64,000 nt of DNA, from the NCBI GenBank assembly GCA_028281105.1, contig JANQKQ010000042.1, forward strand, positions 1-64,000, given 5' to 3'. The number at the start of each line of letters is the position of its first letter. The first letter of the stretch is position 1. Of the stretch, positions 1-12,334 are shown piece after piece. The position numbers were made by a program, and so were the translations under genes. Below the pieces are notes generated by a model. The model did not search any database and was not told where the DNA came from. It saw nothing but the letters and a program-made list of their open reading frames with translations. This stretch comes from Rhizobiaceae bacterium. GTDB taxonomy: Bacteria; Pseudomonadota; Alphaproteobacteria; Rhizobiales; Rhizobiaceae.

Positions 1-711
<711 letters not shown>

Positions 712-1593
712 CTACAGCGCTTCCGCGCCGGAAATAATTTCGATGAGTTCTTTCGTGATCTGCGCCTGGCGCTGGCGGTTGTAGCTCAGCGTCAGCTTGT
801 CGATCATCTCGCCGGCGTTGCGGGTGGCGTTGTCCATCGCCGACATGCGCGCGCCCTGTTCGGACGCGGCGTTCTCCAGCAGCGCCTTGAACACCTGAAC
901 GGAAATGTTGCGCGGCAGCAGCTCGGCGAGGATTTCCTCCTCGTCCGGCTCGTATTCGTAGAACAGCTCTTCGTGCTCGGCGTCGGTCTCGTCGCCTTCC
1001 GCCTGGGCAGGGATCAGCCGCTGGGCGGTGGGGATCTGGGTGATCACCGACTGGAACGCCGAGTAGAACAGGGTGCAGACGTCGAACTCGCCGGCCTCGA
1101 ACAACTCGATGATGCGTCTTCCAACCCCGTCGGCATTGGCGAAGCCGATCTCCTTGACCTCGCGGAAGCTCACCGTGTCGATGATCTTGTCGCCGAACTC
1201 GGATTTGAGAGCGTCGAAGCCCTTCTTGCCGACGCACAGGATCTTCACCTGCTTGCCTTCGTTGGTGTGCGCGCGTGCGTGCTCGCGCGCCATGCGTGCG
1301 ATCGACGAGTTGAAGCCGCCGCACAGGCCGCGCTCGGCGGTGGCGACCACCAATAGATGCACCGCATCCTTGCCGTTGCCGGTCATCAGCGCGGGCGCAT
1401 CGTCGCGGCCTTCCATGGCCCCAGAGATGTTGGCGAGCACCGCAGCCATGCGTTCGGAATAGGGCCGCGCAGCCTCGGCCGCCTGCTGGGCGCGCCGCAG
1501 CTTCGCCGCGGCCACCATCTGCATGGCCTTGGTGATCTTCTGTGTCGCCTTGACCGTGGCGATGCGGTTCCTGAGATCCTTAAGGCTCGGCAT
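712..1593 (-). CDS. atpG: ATP synthase F1 subunit gamma
   Basis: Central rotor shaft of F1, which couples proton flow through Fo to catalysis in the alpha/beta hexamer. The 293-residue length is typical. The N-terminal helix ([34 protein letters not shown] is its span, residues 1-34) and the C-terminal helix rich in [17 protein letters not shown] residues ([15 protein letters not shown]) are the coiled-coil halves of the shaft. An acidic stretch at about residues 198-222 ([20 protein letters not shown]) forms a loop seen in alphaproteobacterial gammas. It lies 23 bp after atpA and 18 bp before atpD in the same operon. Confidence 0.97.
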   Translation of the reverse strand: MPSLKDLRNRIATVKATQKITKAMQMVAAAKLRRAQQAAEAARPYSERMAAVLANISGAMEGRDDAPALMTGNGKDAVHLLVVATAERGLCGGFNSSIARMAREHARAHTNEGKQVKILCVGKKGFDALKSEFGDKIIDTVSFREVKEIGFANADGVGRRIIELFEAGEFDVCTLFYSAFQSVITQIPTAQRLIPAQAEGDETDAEHEELFYEYEPDEEEILAELLPRNISVQVFKALLENAASEQGARMSAMDNATRNAGEMIDKLTLSYNRQRQAQITKELIEIISGAEAL

Positions 1594-1616
1594 GTCCTGG
1601 TCCGGTCCTTCGGGCC

Positions 1617-3706
<2,090 letters not shown>

Positions 3707-4009
3707 TTCCGGTCTTTTTCGCTGTCTGTGATCGTCATTTCGCGGCGAACAATATGCACCATGCGCCTGCACCTTGCTACCCGCAAGTCATGGCGTCTCG
3801 TCGCTTTCAATTCCGTGTTTGGAGCTTTTCCAGCCCGCGCATCGTTCCCCGGAACCCGCCGGAAATTCGCGCTTGCCTAGCACAGCAACCGGGCCACGGC
3901 AACCGAGCGTGCCCACATGAATCGGCCCTGATTGTCGCACCGCAGCAATACGAAATCTGGCGTGCTTGCGACGGACGATATCCACCCGCCAGCGTGGTGT
4001 GGGTTTCGG
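3707..4009. other. Intergenic region upstream of the atp operon
   Basis: About 300 bases between the atpH start and the end of the next minus-strand gene. Short reading frames on both strands show no ribosome site or family feature. The region should contain the atpHAGD promoter, reading on the minus strand, but I could not pick a convincing -35/-10 pair. No hairpin with a T-run is evident. Confidence 0.4.
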
Positions 4010-4783
4010 TTAGATGACGCCGAAAACCGACAGGGTGAAAATGGCCGCCAGCGCCGCTTCAACCGCCAGCATGCCCCAGTCCCGCCAACCGAGGTTGCCG
4101 TCGTTCGCCATCGACAGAATCCGGCCCAGGGCCGTCATCATCCAGCAGCCGGCGGCGGCGACGAGGGCGAACGGGTTGGCCGCTAACAGCGCGAAACCGC
4201 CGATTGCGACGAGAAAACCGGCGAGTTCGGCGCGCGGTTCGGCTTCCGCCCCGGAGCCGGGCCCGCGTTCGGTCAGTTCCATCGACGCCAGCACACGGGC
4301 GGGCCTGATCCAGCAGGTGACGCCCAGGGCCAGGGTGGCCGCCGCCGCTGCCGTCAACTGCCACTGCCCGTTGTTGACGGGCAGCGATGGTACGGCCAGC
4401 GCAGTTGTGAACCCGCCCGAAAGGCATAAAGCCGCGAACAGGCCCGCCAGCAGCGCGCGAGCCATGTTGGTCGGCGAGCGATCGAGCCCGAGGGCAATAT
4501 TGACGGCTCTGCCGGCGGCCGCAAGCGCCCAGGCAACGCCCAGAAGTTCGATCAGGATCGGTTGCTGGAATGCCAGTGCGGCCGAGCCGGCCCCTAGGAA
4601 CGGACCGGCGAAGCGCGAGCGGATTTCGCCGACGCCCCGGCCCGTTTCGGAACCGGGTTGTAGGCCGCACAGCCGCATCCACAAGCCCGGCGTCAACAGG
4701 CAGGCCAGGCCGATGAGAACGGTCAGGAGCGGCACCAGCAATGGCAGCCACTCGGAGAAGGTTTGCGGCAGATGGAGGCTCAT
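4010..4783 (-). CDS. Multi-pass membrane protein with internal duplication (DUF4345-like)
   Basis: Unassigned integral membrane protein of 257 residues. The ATG at complement 4781-4783 is preceded by GAGG at good spacing. Hydrophobic segments cover most of the chain. Two halves resemble each other: each has a hydrophobic run, then a G-R-x-[VI]/[IL] step followed by a short polar segment (GRAVNIALGLDRSPTN near residue 110; GRILSMANDGN near residue 227). This suggests a tandem repeat of one module, as in DUF4345-type proteins; the family assignment is from memory of that layout and is tentative. It starts 14 bp after the priA stop, so it is probably co-transcribed with priA. Function unknown. 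Confidence 0.75.
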   Translation of the reverse strand: MSLHLPQTFSEWLPLLVPLLTVLIGLACLLTPGLWMRLCGLQPGSETGRGVGEIRSRFAGPFLGAGSAALAFQQPILIELLGVAWALAAAGRAVNIALGLDRSPTNMARALLAGLFAALCLSGGFTTALAVPSLPVNNGQWQLTAAAAATLALGVTCWIRPARVLASMELTERGPGSGAEAEPRAELAGFLVAIGGFALLAANPFALVAAAGCWMMTALGRILSMANDGNLGWRDWGMLAVEAALAAIFTLSVFGVI

Positions 4784-4797
4784 GGAATGCCTCGTCC

Positions 4798-6996
4798 TCA
4801 CAAGAAGCTTTGCGGGTCGATGTCCACCTGAACACGGACGCTGCCGGTGGGTCTAGGGGCCTTCGACAGAACGTCCGCGATGTAAGCCTGCAGATCGACG
4901 TTGCGTGGTGCGCGCATGAGCAGGCGGAACCGGTAGCGATTGCGGATCACCGCCAACGGCGCTTCCGCCGGCCCCAGAACCAGCACCGGCCCGCCGGCAG
5001 GGGAAGCCCGGCGAATGGCGCGGGCGTGGTCTTCGGCCGGTGCACGCGCGTTCGCCGAGACGATGATGCCGGCAAGCCTGGTAAACGGCGGCAGGCCGGC
5101 CGCCTGCCGCGCGGCGATCTCGCGCTCGTAGAAGGCTTCGCCGTCGCCCGAGGCGATCGCTTCGATCACCGGGTGATCGGGCTGGTAGCTTTGCAGGTAG
5201 GCCTCGCTCTGCCGGCCGCCGCGACCGGCCCGGCCGGTCACCTGGGTCAGCAGCTGGAAGGTACGCTCGGCCGCGCGCGGGTCGCCGTTGGCGAGCCCCA
5301 GATCGGCATCGACCACGCCGACGCAGGTCATCATGGGAAAGTTGTGGCCCTTGGCCACGATCTGGGTGCCGATGACGATGTCGACCTCGCCCGCCGCGAT
5401 CGCGGCCAGTTCCAGCCGCAGCCTGCGAACCCCGCCGGCCAGGTCCGAAGATAACATCATGATCCGCGTGTCGGGAAACCGTTCCAGGGTCTCTTCGGCC
5501 AGCCGCTCGACTCCAGGGCCACAGGCCACCAGATGGTCGAGCGCGCCGCAGTTCGGACAGGCCTCGGGCGTCGGTTGGGCATGACCGCAATGGTGGCACG
5601 CCAGCTGCCGGCGGAACCGGTGCTCGACCAGCCAGGCCGAACAGTTGGGGCATTCGAAGCGGTGGCCGCACACCCGGCAAAGCGTCAGCGGCGCATAGCC
5701 GCGCCGGTTGAGGAACACCAGCGCCTGCTCGCCGCGCCCGATCGCCCCGCCGATGGCATCGATCAGCACCGGGGACAGGAACCGGCCTCGTTCGGGCGGA
5801 TTCTTTCGCATGTCGATGGGGTGGATCTGCGGTAGTTGCGAATTTCCGAACCGCCTGTCGAGGCGGACATGGTCGTAGCGGCCCTGGTCGGCGTTGACGC
5901 GGGTCTCGATCGACGGGGTGGCGGACGACAAAAGCACCGGGATATCGGCGATCGCTCCGCGCAGCACCGCCATGTCGCGGGCGTTGTAGATCACCCGCTC
6001 TTCCTGCTTGTAGGCGCTGTCGTGCTCTTCATCGACGACGATCAGCCCCAGCTCGGCGAACGGCAGGAACAGGGCGGAACGCGCGCCTGCCACCACGCGC
6101 ACCTGGCCGGTCGCCACCTGGCGCCAGACCTTGTCGCGCGTCGCCGGTGCGACATCGGAATGCCATTCAGCCGGCCGGGCGCCGAAGCGGACCTCGAAGC
6201 GATCGAGAAACGTCTTGGTGAGCGCGATCTCCGGCAGCAGGATCAGCACCTGACGGCCTTCGCGCAGCGCCGCGGCCACCGCCTCGAAATAGACTTCGGT
6301 TTTGCCGGAACCGGTGACGCCCTCGATCAGGCAGGTGCTGTAGCCGCCCGTCGAGATCCTGCCCAGAACCTGCCGCGCGGCCGCCTGCTGATCCTTCGAA
6401 AGCTCGGGATGGGCCTGATCGGGATTGGGGGGATCGGCGGCCAGCGGCGGCGGGATCGGCGCGGGCTCCAGAGTGCCCGCGGCGATCAATCCGCCCACGA
6501 CCGAGCTGCTTACCCCAGCGGCGTGGGCGAGCCCCGGCCGGGTCCATACCAGGCCGGCCGGCGCGTGCTCGAGTACGCGCTGGCGTGCCGGCGTCATGCG
6601 CTCGGGCAGAATGTCGGTGAACCGGTATCCTTCCCCCGGCGCGGGCGGGTCCAACGCCACTGGCGAACGCAGCACCATGCGCATCACCATGCCCGGCGGG
6701 CTTAAGGTATAGCGCGCCACGGCGGCGATGAACTCGAGCAGTTCGGGCGCCAGGGGCGGGCAGTCGAATCGTTCCTCGACGCCACGCAGCCGCTCCGGCG
6801 GGACCTTGTCCGTCGCCGGGCCCACCACCACGCCTGCCACCTGTCGCGACCCCAGCGGCACGCGAACGATGTCGCCGGGTCCAAGCGGCTGGTCGCCAAC
6901 GCGGTAGGTATATGGCCGATCGGTGGGGATGGGCAGCAAAACCGAGACGGTTTCGCCACCCGCCCCATCCTTCATCTCGCCGCCGGCCGATTCCAT
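4798..6996 (-). CDS. priA: Primosomal replication restart helicase PriA
   Basis: 3'-to-5' DNA helicase that reloads the replisome at stalled forks. With the ATG at complement 6994-6996 it is 732 residues; a second ATG at 6975 (726 residues) is equally possible because neither has a strong ribosome site. Visible: N-terminal DNA-binding domain ([16 protein letters not shown]), Walker [17 protein letters not shown] box [14 protein letters not shown], paired zinc-binding cysteines ([13 protein letters not shown] and CHHCGH...CPNCGA), and helicase motifs V/VI ([22 protein letters not shown]). The open frame runs on upstream to about 8040, but that part lies opposite fsa and xerC and is not coding. 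Divergent from fsa. Confidence 0.95.
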   Translation of the reverse strand: MESAGGEMKDGAGGETVSVLLPIPTDRPYTYRVGDQPLGPGDIVRVPLGSRQVAGVVVGPATDKVPPERLRGVEERFDCPPLAPELLEFIAAVARYTLSPPGMVMRMVLRSPVALDPPAPGEGYRFTDILPERMTPARQRVLEHAPAGLVWTRPGLAHAAGVSSSVVGGLIAAGTLEPAPIPPPLAADPPNPDQAHPELSKDQQAAARQVLGRISTGGYSTCLIEGVTGSGKTEVYFEAVAAALREGRQVLILLPEIALTKTFLDRFEVRFGARPAEWHSDVAPATRDKVWRQVATGQVRVVAGARSALFLPFAELGLIVVDEEHDSAYKQEERVIYNARDMAVLRGAIADIPVLLSSATPSIETRVNADQGRYDHVRLDRRFGNSQLPQIHPIDMRKNPPERGRFLSPVLIDAIGGAIGRGEQALVFLNRRGYAPLTLCRVCGHRFECPNCSAWLVEHRFRRQLACHHCGHAQPTPEACPNCGALDHLVACGPGVERLAEETLERFPDTRIMMLSSDLAGGVRRLRLELAAIAAGEVDIVIGTQIVAKGHNFPMMTCVGVVDADLGLANGDPRAAERTFQLLTQVTGRAGRGGRQSEAYLQSYQPDHPVIEAIASGDGEAFYEREIAARQAAGLPPFTRLAGIIVSANARAPAEDHARAIRRASPAGGPVLVLGPAEAPLAVIRNRYRFRLLMRAPRNVDLQAYIADVLSKAPRPTGSVRVQVDIDPQSFL

Positions 6997-7128
6997 GGCA
7001 ATACAGTAATGACCTGCCGGGCCATTTGCTATAAAGGTGGCCGCCGAATCCCGGCCGCCATGTGGCCGGACGGCCGGCGGCGGCCGTCCCATCCTACCGT
7101 CCAGACCAGATTCCGGAGTGATCGTTTC

Positions 7129-7782
7129 ATGAAGTTCTTTGTGGACACCGCGCAGGTTGACGAAATCCGCGAGCTCAACGAACTCGGTCTTGTGGACGGC
7201 GTCACGACCAATCCGTCGCTGATCCTCAAATCCGGCCGCGACATCACCGAGGTCACCAAGGAAATCTGCGACCTGGTCGACGGCCCGGTTTCCGCCGAGG
7301 TCACCGCGACCGACTATGACGGCATGATGGCCGAGGCCGCGGTGCTGCGCAAAATCGCCGAGAACATCTGCGTCAAGCTGCCGCTGACGCTCGACGGATT
7401 GAAGGCCTGCAAGGCGCTGTCGGCCAAGGACGTGCCGGTCAACGTGACCTTGTGCTTTTCCGCCAACCAGGCACTGCTGGCGGCCAAGGCCGGCGCCACC
7501 TTCATCTCGCCGTTTATCGGCCGGCTCGACGACATGGCCATCGACGGCATGGAGCTGATCGAGGAAATCCGCACGATCTACGACACCTATCAGTTCAAGA
7601 CGGAGATCCTCGCCGCGTCGATCCGCTCGGTGGGCCACGTCAAGCAGGCCGCGCTGATCGGCGCCGACGTGGCGACGGTTCCGCCGGGGGTGTTGCGGGC
7701 GCTCGCGTCCCATCCGCTCACGGACAAGGGTCTGGCCGCGTTCCTCGCCGACTGGGAGAAGACCGGTCAAAAGATTTCGTAG
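7129..7782 (+). CDS. fsa: Transaldolase / fructose-6-phosphate aldolase family protein
   Basis: Class I aldolase of the small transaldolase group, transferring or cleaving dihydroxyacetone units in pentose-phosphate metabolism. 217 residues, typical of this subfamily. [22 protein letters not shown], the Schiff-base region NICVKLPLT (Lys) and [20 protein letters not shown] are diagnostic. The ATG at 7129 has GGAG about 10 bases upstream; an upstream start at 7009 would add an unrelated sequence. Divergent from priA, as in many Rhizobiales. Whether it is a true transaldolase or an F6P aldolase cannot be told from sequence alone. Confidence 0.95.
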   Translation: MKFFVDTAQVDEIRELNELGLVDGVTTNPSLILKSGRDITEVTKEICDLVDGPVSAEVTATDYDGMMAEAAVLRKIAENICVKLPLTLDGLKACKALSAKDVPVNVTLCFSANQALLAAKAGATFISPFIGRLDDMAIDGMELIEEIRTIYDTYQFKTEILAASIRSVGHVKQAALIGADVATVPPGVLRALASHPLTDKGLAAFLADWEKTGQKIS

Positions 7783-7851
7783 CCGCCAAGCCAATCCAGC
7801 CCAGCGCAACCTAACCGGTTGATAAGGTCTTGGCCGTACCGTGGCCAAGCG

Positions 7852-8805
7852 ATGACGAAATCCGACGAATTTCTGGTAACCGGTTCCGAAGAACTGCACC
7901 GCCTGCGCGGCGAATGGCTGACCTGGCTCGCCGACGAAAAGCGCGCTTCGGCCAATACGATCGAGGCCTATGAGCGCGATCTGCGCCAGTTTCTGCATCA
8001 CCTGACGGGATATCTGGGCGAACCGCCCACGCCCGACCATCTAGCGCGGCTGCGCCCGCTCGACATGCGCGGCTTTCTGGCCGCGCGGCGCAATGGCGGC
8101 GCCGGCGCTCGCTCGCTCGGGCGAGGGCTCTCGGGCATTCGCAGCTTCGTGCGCTTTCTCGAGCGTCGCGGCCTTGCCAGTTCCGCCGGCCTTGCCGCGG
8201 TTCGCGCGCCCAGGCAACCCAAGACCCTGCCCAAGCCGGTCAGCGTGGTCCAGGCGTCCCGACTGACCGATGTGCACGAGCAGATGAGCGAGGAGCCCTG
8301 GATCGCCGCGCGCGACGCGGCGGCGATGGCGTTGATGTATGGCTGCGGCCTGCGCATTGGCGAGGCGCTGGCGCTGACGCCGGCGCAGTTCAACGAGGGC
8401 GGGGCGGATACCCTGCGCGTGACCGGCAAGGGCGGCAAGACCCGGCTGGTGCCGGTGCTGCCGGCGGTGGTCGACGCGGTGCGCGCCTATGTCGAGATGT
8501 GCCCCTGGCCCCTGGCCACCGACCAGCCGATGTTTCGCGGCGCGAAGGGCGGGCCATTGCAACCTGCCATCCTGCAGAAAGCGATGCGGATCCTGCGCTG
8601 GGCGCTGGGTCTGCCCGATACCGCGACACCGCATGCGTTGCGCCATTCCTTCGCCACCCACCTGTTGGCGAATGGTGGGGATTTGCGCACGATCCAGGAA
8701 CTGCTCGGCCATGCCAGCCTGTCGACCACGCAGATCTACACTGCGGTCGACACAGACAGTCTGCTGCGCACCTACGAAGCGGCGCATCCGCGCGCGAATG
8801 GCTAA
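7852..8805 (+). CDS. xerC: XerC-like tyrosine recombinase
   Basis: Site-specific recombinase that, as the XerC partner of XerCD, resolves chromosome dimers at dif. 317 residues from the ATG at 7852. The N-terminal SAM-like core-binding domain (WLADEKRASANTIEAYERDL) is followed by the catalytic domain with Arg168 (GLRIGEAL), Lys193 (TGKGGKT), His261/Arg264 (HALRHSFATH), His287 (LLGHASLSTTQ) and Tyr296 (IYT). All catalytic residues are present. It lies 69 bp after fsa in a conserved neighbourhood rather than next to mobile DNA, which supports the housekeeping role over a phage or island integrase. Confidence 0.93.
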   Translation: MTKSDEFLVTGSEELHRLRGEWLTWLADEKRASANTIEAYERDLRQFLHHLTGYLGEPPTPDHLARLRPLDMRGFLAARRNGGAGARSLGRGLSGIRSFVRFLERRGLASSAGLAAVRAPRQPKTLPKPVSVVQASRLTDVHEQMSEEPWIAARDAAAMALMYGCGLRIGEALALTPAQFNEGGADTLRVTGKGGKTRLVPVLPAVVDAVRAYVEMCPWPLATDQPMFRGAKGGPLQPAILQKAMRILRWALGLPDTATPHALRHSFATHLLANGGDLRTIQELLGHASLSTTQIYTAVDTDSLLRTYEAAHPRANG

Positions 8806-8820
8806 ATTTGCAGGCAAATT
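8805..8820. promoter_or_regulatory. Perfect palindrome AATTTGC-AG-GCAAATT at the xerC stop
   Basis: Seven-base perfect arms with a 2-base spacer, beginning at the last base of the xerC TAA stop and 95 bp before the TraB-family gene. Size and symmetry fit a dimeric repressor site. No regulator can be assigned, and a second copy was not noticed in the window. Confidence 0.35.
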
Positions 8821-8914
8821 GGTGATCGGGCGTTAACCAGGCGGCTTAACCGTTCCTCCAGCACCGTTCGGCGATAATCGGCCCGGTTAGAAGGCGGGCA
8901 GAGGATTCGCGGAC

Positions 8915-10021
8915 ATGTTGATCAATCAGGCAAAACACAACTCCGGCTTGGCTGCGGGCAGGCCCGCGCTGATCGGCTACGCCACGATCAAACTGTTGCT
9001 GGTTCTGGTCTTCATTGCGTCGCTGATGAAGGTTGCCTCCGCGGCGAGCGAGCATTCGCCGGAGGTCTGCGACGGCAGAGACATCGTCGCGGAGTTGGCC
9101 AGCAACGATTCGGCGGTCTTGCAGCGGCTGCGCAGCGAGGCGGCGGATGCGGTCAATGCCGACAGCATTCTGTGGCGGATATCGCGCGCCGGCATCGCCG
9201 ATTCCTGGTTGTTCGGCACCATGCATATGGCCGATCCGATGATCGCCACCCTGCCTGAGCCGGCGGCTGCCGCGCTCGACCAATCGCAAACGGTGCTGAT
9301 CGAGAACGTCGAAGCCACCGATCGAGCCGGCGCGGTCGCCGCGCTGGTTCGGTTCAAGGAACTCAGTTTCTATCTGGACGGGTCCACCGTGGAGACCCGG
9401 CTTGGCGATGATCTGCTGCCGGCATTGGGTGAGGCGGCCGAGCAGCGCGGCATTCCCTCGGCGCTCGCCGTGCGCATGCGTCCCTGGCTGCTGGCCACCG
9501 CGCTGGCGGTTCCCGTGTGCGAATTGGCGCGCAAGCAGGCCGGCGAGCCGGTGCTCGATGCGGTGATCGCGGCAAAAGCGGCAGATGACGGCAAACGACT
9601 GATCGGCCTGGAAACCAGCGAGGAGCAGTTCCGCGCCGCCGCCTTGCTGCCGGAGCGGTTTCACGTGGCGGCGCTCGAAGAGACCTTGAGGCTCGGCCCG
9701 CGCACCGACGACGTTATGGCCACGATCAAAGGTCTCTACATCGCCGGTGACATCGCTATGATCGACCCGCTGATGCGGCATGTTTCGCGGCGGTTTTCGG
9801 CCGGTGACGAAGCCGTCGATTTCCGCAAGCGCCTGGTGCATGACCGCAATCGGGTGATGGCGAAGCGTGCGCAAGGGTATCTGGCGGACGGCGGGGTCTT
9901 CATGGCCGTCGGCGCACTGCATCTGCCCGGTTCCGATGGTGTGGTCGCACTGCTGCGCGAGCAGGGTTTCGCCGTCGAACCGGTGGAAACCCATCCACAA
10001 TCTAACGGAAAGTTGAACTAA
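8915..10021 (+). CDS. TraB/GumN family membrane-anchored or secreted protein
   Basis: 368 residues. A positively charged N-terminus is followed by a hydrophobic segment (about residues 22-44, ending KVASAA), which is a signal peptide or anchor, so the protein acts outside the cytoplasm. Family marks of TraB/GumN (TIKI-like putative metalloproteases) are SWLFGTMHMADP near residue 100, IGLETSEEQF near residue 230, and GALHLPGSDGVVALL near the C-terminus. The ATG at 8915 has AGAGGA upstream. The bacterial function is not established; metalloprotease activity is inferred only from eukaryotic TIKI relatives. Its follower is a small secreted protein. Confidence 0.85.
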   Translation: MLINQAKHNSGLAAGRPALIGYATIKLLLVLVFIASLMKVASAASEHSPEVCDGRDIVAELASNDSAVLQRLRSEAADAVNADSILWRISRAGIADSWLFGTMHMADPMIATLPEPAAAALDQSQTVLIENVEATDRAGAVAALVRFKELSFYLDGSTVETRLGDDLLPALGEAAEQRGIPSALAVRMRPWLLATALAVPVCELARKQAGEPVLDAVIAAKAADDGKRLIGLETSEEQFRAAALLPERFHVAALEETLRLGPRTDDVMATIKGLYIAGDIAMIDPLMRHVSRRFSAGDEAVDFRKRLVHDRNRVMAKRAQGYLADGGVFMAVGALHLPGSDGVVALLREQGFAVEPVETHPQSNGKLN

Positions 10022-10119
10022 CGCACTGACGCCGCCGTTTGCCTGCGGATTCGGGCTCGTGCTATTCCTGATCGGGTCTGTGCGCGTATCTGCGCGCACC
10101 TGATGAAGGAAATGCGAAC

Positions 10120-10371
10120 ATGAAAACTGCACTTTCCGCCACCATCGCCGCTTCGATGCTGGCGGCTTTGTCGTCATCGGTAGCGTGGGCCGGGTCCGGT
10201 TTTGCCGGCGGCGGCTGCGCGTTCGGCATGGCTTATCACAAGTCGACCATGACCATGGCCGCCTCGACGCATAAGACCGAGGAAGCGATGAGCACGTTCG
10301 ACCCGTCGAAGCTGGCCAACGGGCCGGATTTCGTCAAGCGGTACGCGGAGGCTGACGCTCGGCCGCGCTAA
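10120..10371 (+). CDS. Small secreted protein, 83 residues, unknown function
   Basis: Short gene with AAGGAA placed well before the ATG at 10120. The first 24 residues form a clear Sec signal peptide (MKTALSATIAASMLAALSSS then VAWA-G). The mature part of about 59 residues has a single Cys (GGCAFG), is rich in Met, Thr and Lys (YHKSTMTMAASTHKT), and ends in a charged tail. It is followed by a GC-rich hairpin. I do not recognise a family. The signal peptide, ribosome site and terminator together make it likely real. Confidence 0.7.
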   Translation: MKTALSATIAASMLAALSSSVAWAGSGFAGGGCAFGMAYHKSTMTMAASTHKTEEAMSTFDPSKLANGPDFVKRYAEADARPR

Positions 10372-10400
10372 GCGCAGCTCGCCAACAGCCTGAATGCAAC

Positions 10401-10439
10401 ACGGCCCCGGTGCCGGGAGCGATCCCGGCGCGGGGCCGT
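10401..10439. terminator. GC-rich hairpin between convergent genes
   Basis: ACGGCCCCG (10401-10409) pairs perfectly with CGGGGCCGT (10431-10439). The loop itself can pair further (CCGGGA/TCCCGG). Only a short, interrupted T-run follows. It lies between the small secreted protein gene and the end of lpdA on the other strand, so it may serve both directions. Confidence 0.6.
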
Positions 10440-10469
10440 TTGCGTTGGTAGGCCGCAAAGCGGCGCGGA

Positions 10470-11879
10470 TCACATGTGAATGGGCTTGGCGAAGGTGGCC
10501 AGCGCCGCTTCGCGCACCGCTTCCGACATCGTCGGGTGAGCGTGGCAGGTGCGGCCCAGGTCTTCCGACGAACCGCCGAACTCCATCAGCACCGCCGCTT
10601 CGTGGATCATCTCGCCGGCGCCGAAGCCGACGATGTGCACGCCGAGCACCCGGTCGGTGGCCTTGTCGGCTAAGAACTTCACGAAGCCGTCGGACTTGTT
10701 CATGGCGCGGGCGCGGCCGTTGGCGGTGAACGGAAACTTGCCCGAGACATATTCGACGCCCTCGGCCTTTAGCTCCTCTTCCGTGCGGCCGACCGAGGCG
10801 ATTTCCGGCTGGGTGTAGACCACCGAAGGGATGACGTCATAGTTGACGTGGCCGGCCTGGCCGGCCAGCAGTTCCGCGACGGCGACACCCTCGTCCTCGG
10901 CCTTATGCGCCAGCATCGGCCCGGCCACCACGTCGCCGATGGCGTAGACGCCGGCAAGGCTGGTGCGCCAATGGTCGTCGATCTTCACCCGCCCGCCGTC
11001 GGTTTCGATGCCCGCCGCTTCAAGTCCCAGCCCTTCGGTGTAGGGTCGGCGTCCGGTGGAAACCAGCACCATGTCCGCGGTCAGTTCGGCGGCGTCGCCG
11101 CCTGCGGCCGGCTCGAACGTGACCTTGGCCGCCCGTGCGGACTTTTCGATCGCGGTGACTTTCGAGGACAGGTGGAACGTCATGCCCTGCTTCTTCAGGA
11201 TGCGCAGGAACTGTTTCGAGACCTCGGCGTCCATGGGGCCCAGAATGTGGTCGAGATATTCGACTACGGTGACCTGTGCGCCCAGCCGCGACCACACCGA
11301 GCCCAGTTCCAGGCCGATCACCCCGCCGCCTACCACCACCAGCCGCTTGGGCACCTTGGTTGGCTCCAGCGCGCCGGTCGAAGAGACGATCACCTTCTCG
11401 TCGAACTCGAACTCGACGCCCGGGATGCCGGCCGAATCCGAGCCGGTGGCGATGACGATGGCCTTGGTCGCGAGTTCCTGCGTGTTGCCGTCGTCGCCGG
11501 TGACGATCACCCGACCGCGGCCGGGAATCGAGCCGGTGCCCTGATAGGTGTCGATCTTGTTCTTCTTCATCAGGAAGGCAACGCCGTCCACGTTCGCCTT
11601 CACGACGGCGTCCTTGTGCGCCATCATCGCTTTGAGATCGAGTTTGGGCGCCGAGGTCTTTACTCCCAGCGCCGCCAGCCCGTGCTCGGCCTCGTGGAAC
11701 ATTTCCGAGGCATGCAGCAACGCCTTCGACGGGATGCAGCCGATGTTGAGGCAGGTGCCGCCGAACGTCGCGCGCTTCTCGACGACCGCGGTCTTCAGTC
11801 CCAGTTGCGCCGCCTTGATCGCGCACACATAGCCGCCCGGGCCGGTGCCGATCACCACCACATCATAGGTGTCCGCCAT
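10470..11879 (-). CDS. lpdA: Dihydrolipoyl dehydrogenase (E3)
   Basis: FAD-dependent E3 component that reoxidises dihydrolipoamide with NAD+, here in the 2-oxoglutarate dehydrogenase complex. 469 residues. FAD-binding GTGPGGYVCAIKAAQLG, redox-active disulfide GGTCLNIGCIPSKALL (Cys residues near 43 and 48), NAD-binding VVGGGVIGLELGSVW, and the C-terminal His-Glu pair in CHAHPTMSEAV are all present. Last gene of the mdh-suc-lpd operon, 18 bp after the MAPEG gene. Its location with sucAB rather than pdh genes argues for the OGDH-dedicated E3. Confidence 0.97.
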   Translation of the reverse strand: MADTYDVVVIGTGPGGYVCAIKAAQLGLKTAVVEKRATFGGTCLNIGCIPSKALLHASEMFHEAEHGLAALGVKTSAPKLDLKAMMAHKDAVVKANVDGVAFLMKKNKIDTYQGTGSIPGRGRVIVTGDDGNTQELATKAIVIATGSDSAGIPGVEFEFDEKVIVSSTGALEPTKVPKRLVVVGGGVIGLELGSVWSRLGAQVTVVEYLDHILGPMDAEVSKQFLRILKKQGMTFHLSSKVTAIEKSARAAKVTFEPAAGGDAAELTADMVLVSTGRRPYTEGLGLEAAGIETDGGRVKIDDHWRTSLAGVYAIGDVVAGPMLAHKAEDEGVAVAELLAGQAGHVNYDVIPSVVYTQPEIASVGRTEEELKAEGVEYVSGKFPFTANGRARAMNKSDGFVKFLADKATDRVLGVHIVGFGAGEMIHEAAVLMEFGGSSEDLGRTCHAHPTMSEAVREAALATFAKPIHM

Positions 11880-11897
11880 CGAGGATCTCCCAAAAGA

Positions 11898-12287
11898 TCA
11901 GATCAGCAATTGCCACAGGATCATTGCCAGCCCCGCCATCGAGGCAAGCCAAACCAGCGTGCGCAGGAACGGGATTGCCAGGACATAAAGCGGGAAATAA
12001 GCGACCCGGCCCCAGAAGTAGATCTGCGCGCCCAGCGCGGTCCATTCGTTGACCTGTCCGGTGAACGTTGCGACGATCACCAGCGCGGCGAACGGTGCCA
12101 GCGATTCCAGCAGATTGTAGTAGGCTCGCTCGATGCGCCCGCCGATGCCGGTGGGCGTCGAATAGTCGTCGCGCGAGCCGAGCAGATACGCGGTGCCGTG
12201 CTCCATCCAGTCGGCGACGATTTGCGCGGCCAACTGCACGAAGAACAGAGCGACGGTCCACAACAGCATGGTCAGTTCGACGGACAT
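11898..12287 (-). CDS. MAPEG-family membrane protein
   Basis: 129-residue protein from the ATG at complement 12285-12287, with AGGGA about 8 bases upstream. Four hydrophobic segments and the motif ERAYYNLLESLAPFAALV identify the MAPEG superfamily (membrane-associated proteins in eicosanoid and glutathione metabolism). Bacterial members of this short type mostly lack a known substrate. It sits between sucB and lpdA, with only short gaps on both sides, so it is transcribed with TCA genes. There is no obvious mechanistic link to the OGDH complex. Confidence 0.85.
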   Translation of the reverse strand: MSVELTMLLWTVALFFVQLAAQIVADWMEHGTAYLLGSRDDYSTPTGIGGRIERAYYNLLESLAPFAALVIVATFTGQVNEWTALGAQIYFWGRVAYFPLYVLAIPFLRTLVWLASMAGLAMILWQLLI

Positions 12288-12334
12288 GCTCAAATCCCTT
12301 TAGCCGGTATCGTTGTTGGCAGGACTATAGCCGA

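Noticed and set aside
3788..3985. Minus-strand 65-codon frame upstream of atpH
   Set aside because: No ribosome site, no recognisable motif, overlaps other frames; the region is better read as the atp promoter region.
6997..8040. Upstream extension of the priA frame by about 350 codons
   Set aside because: The extension is antisense to fsa and xerC, which have strong family matches; PriA's own N-terminal domain begins near 6996.
7852..8805. Tyrosine recombinase as a sign of a genomic island
   Set aside because: It has XerC features, sits in conserved housekeeping order, and no tRNA, att repeats or mobile genes are nearby.
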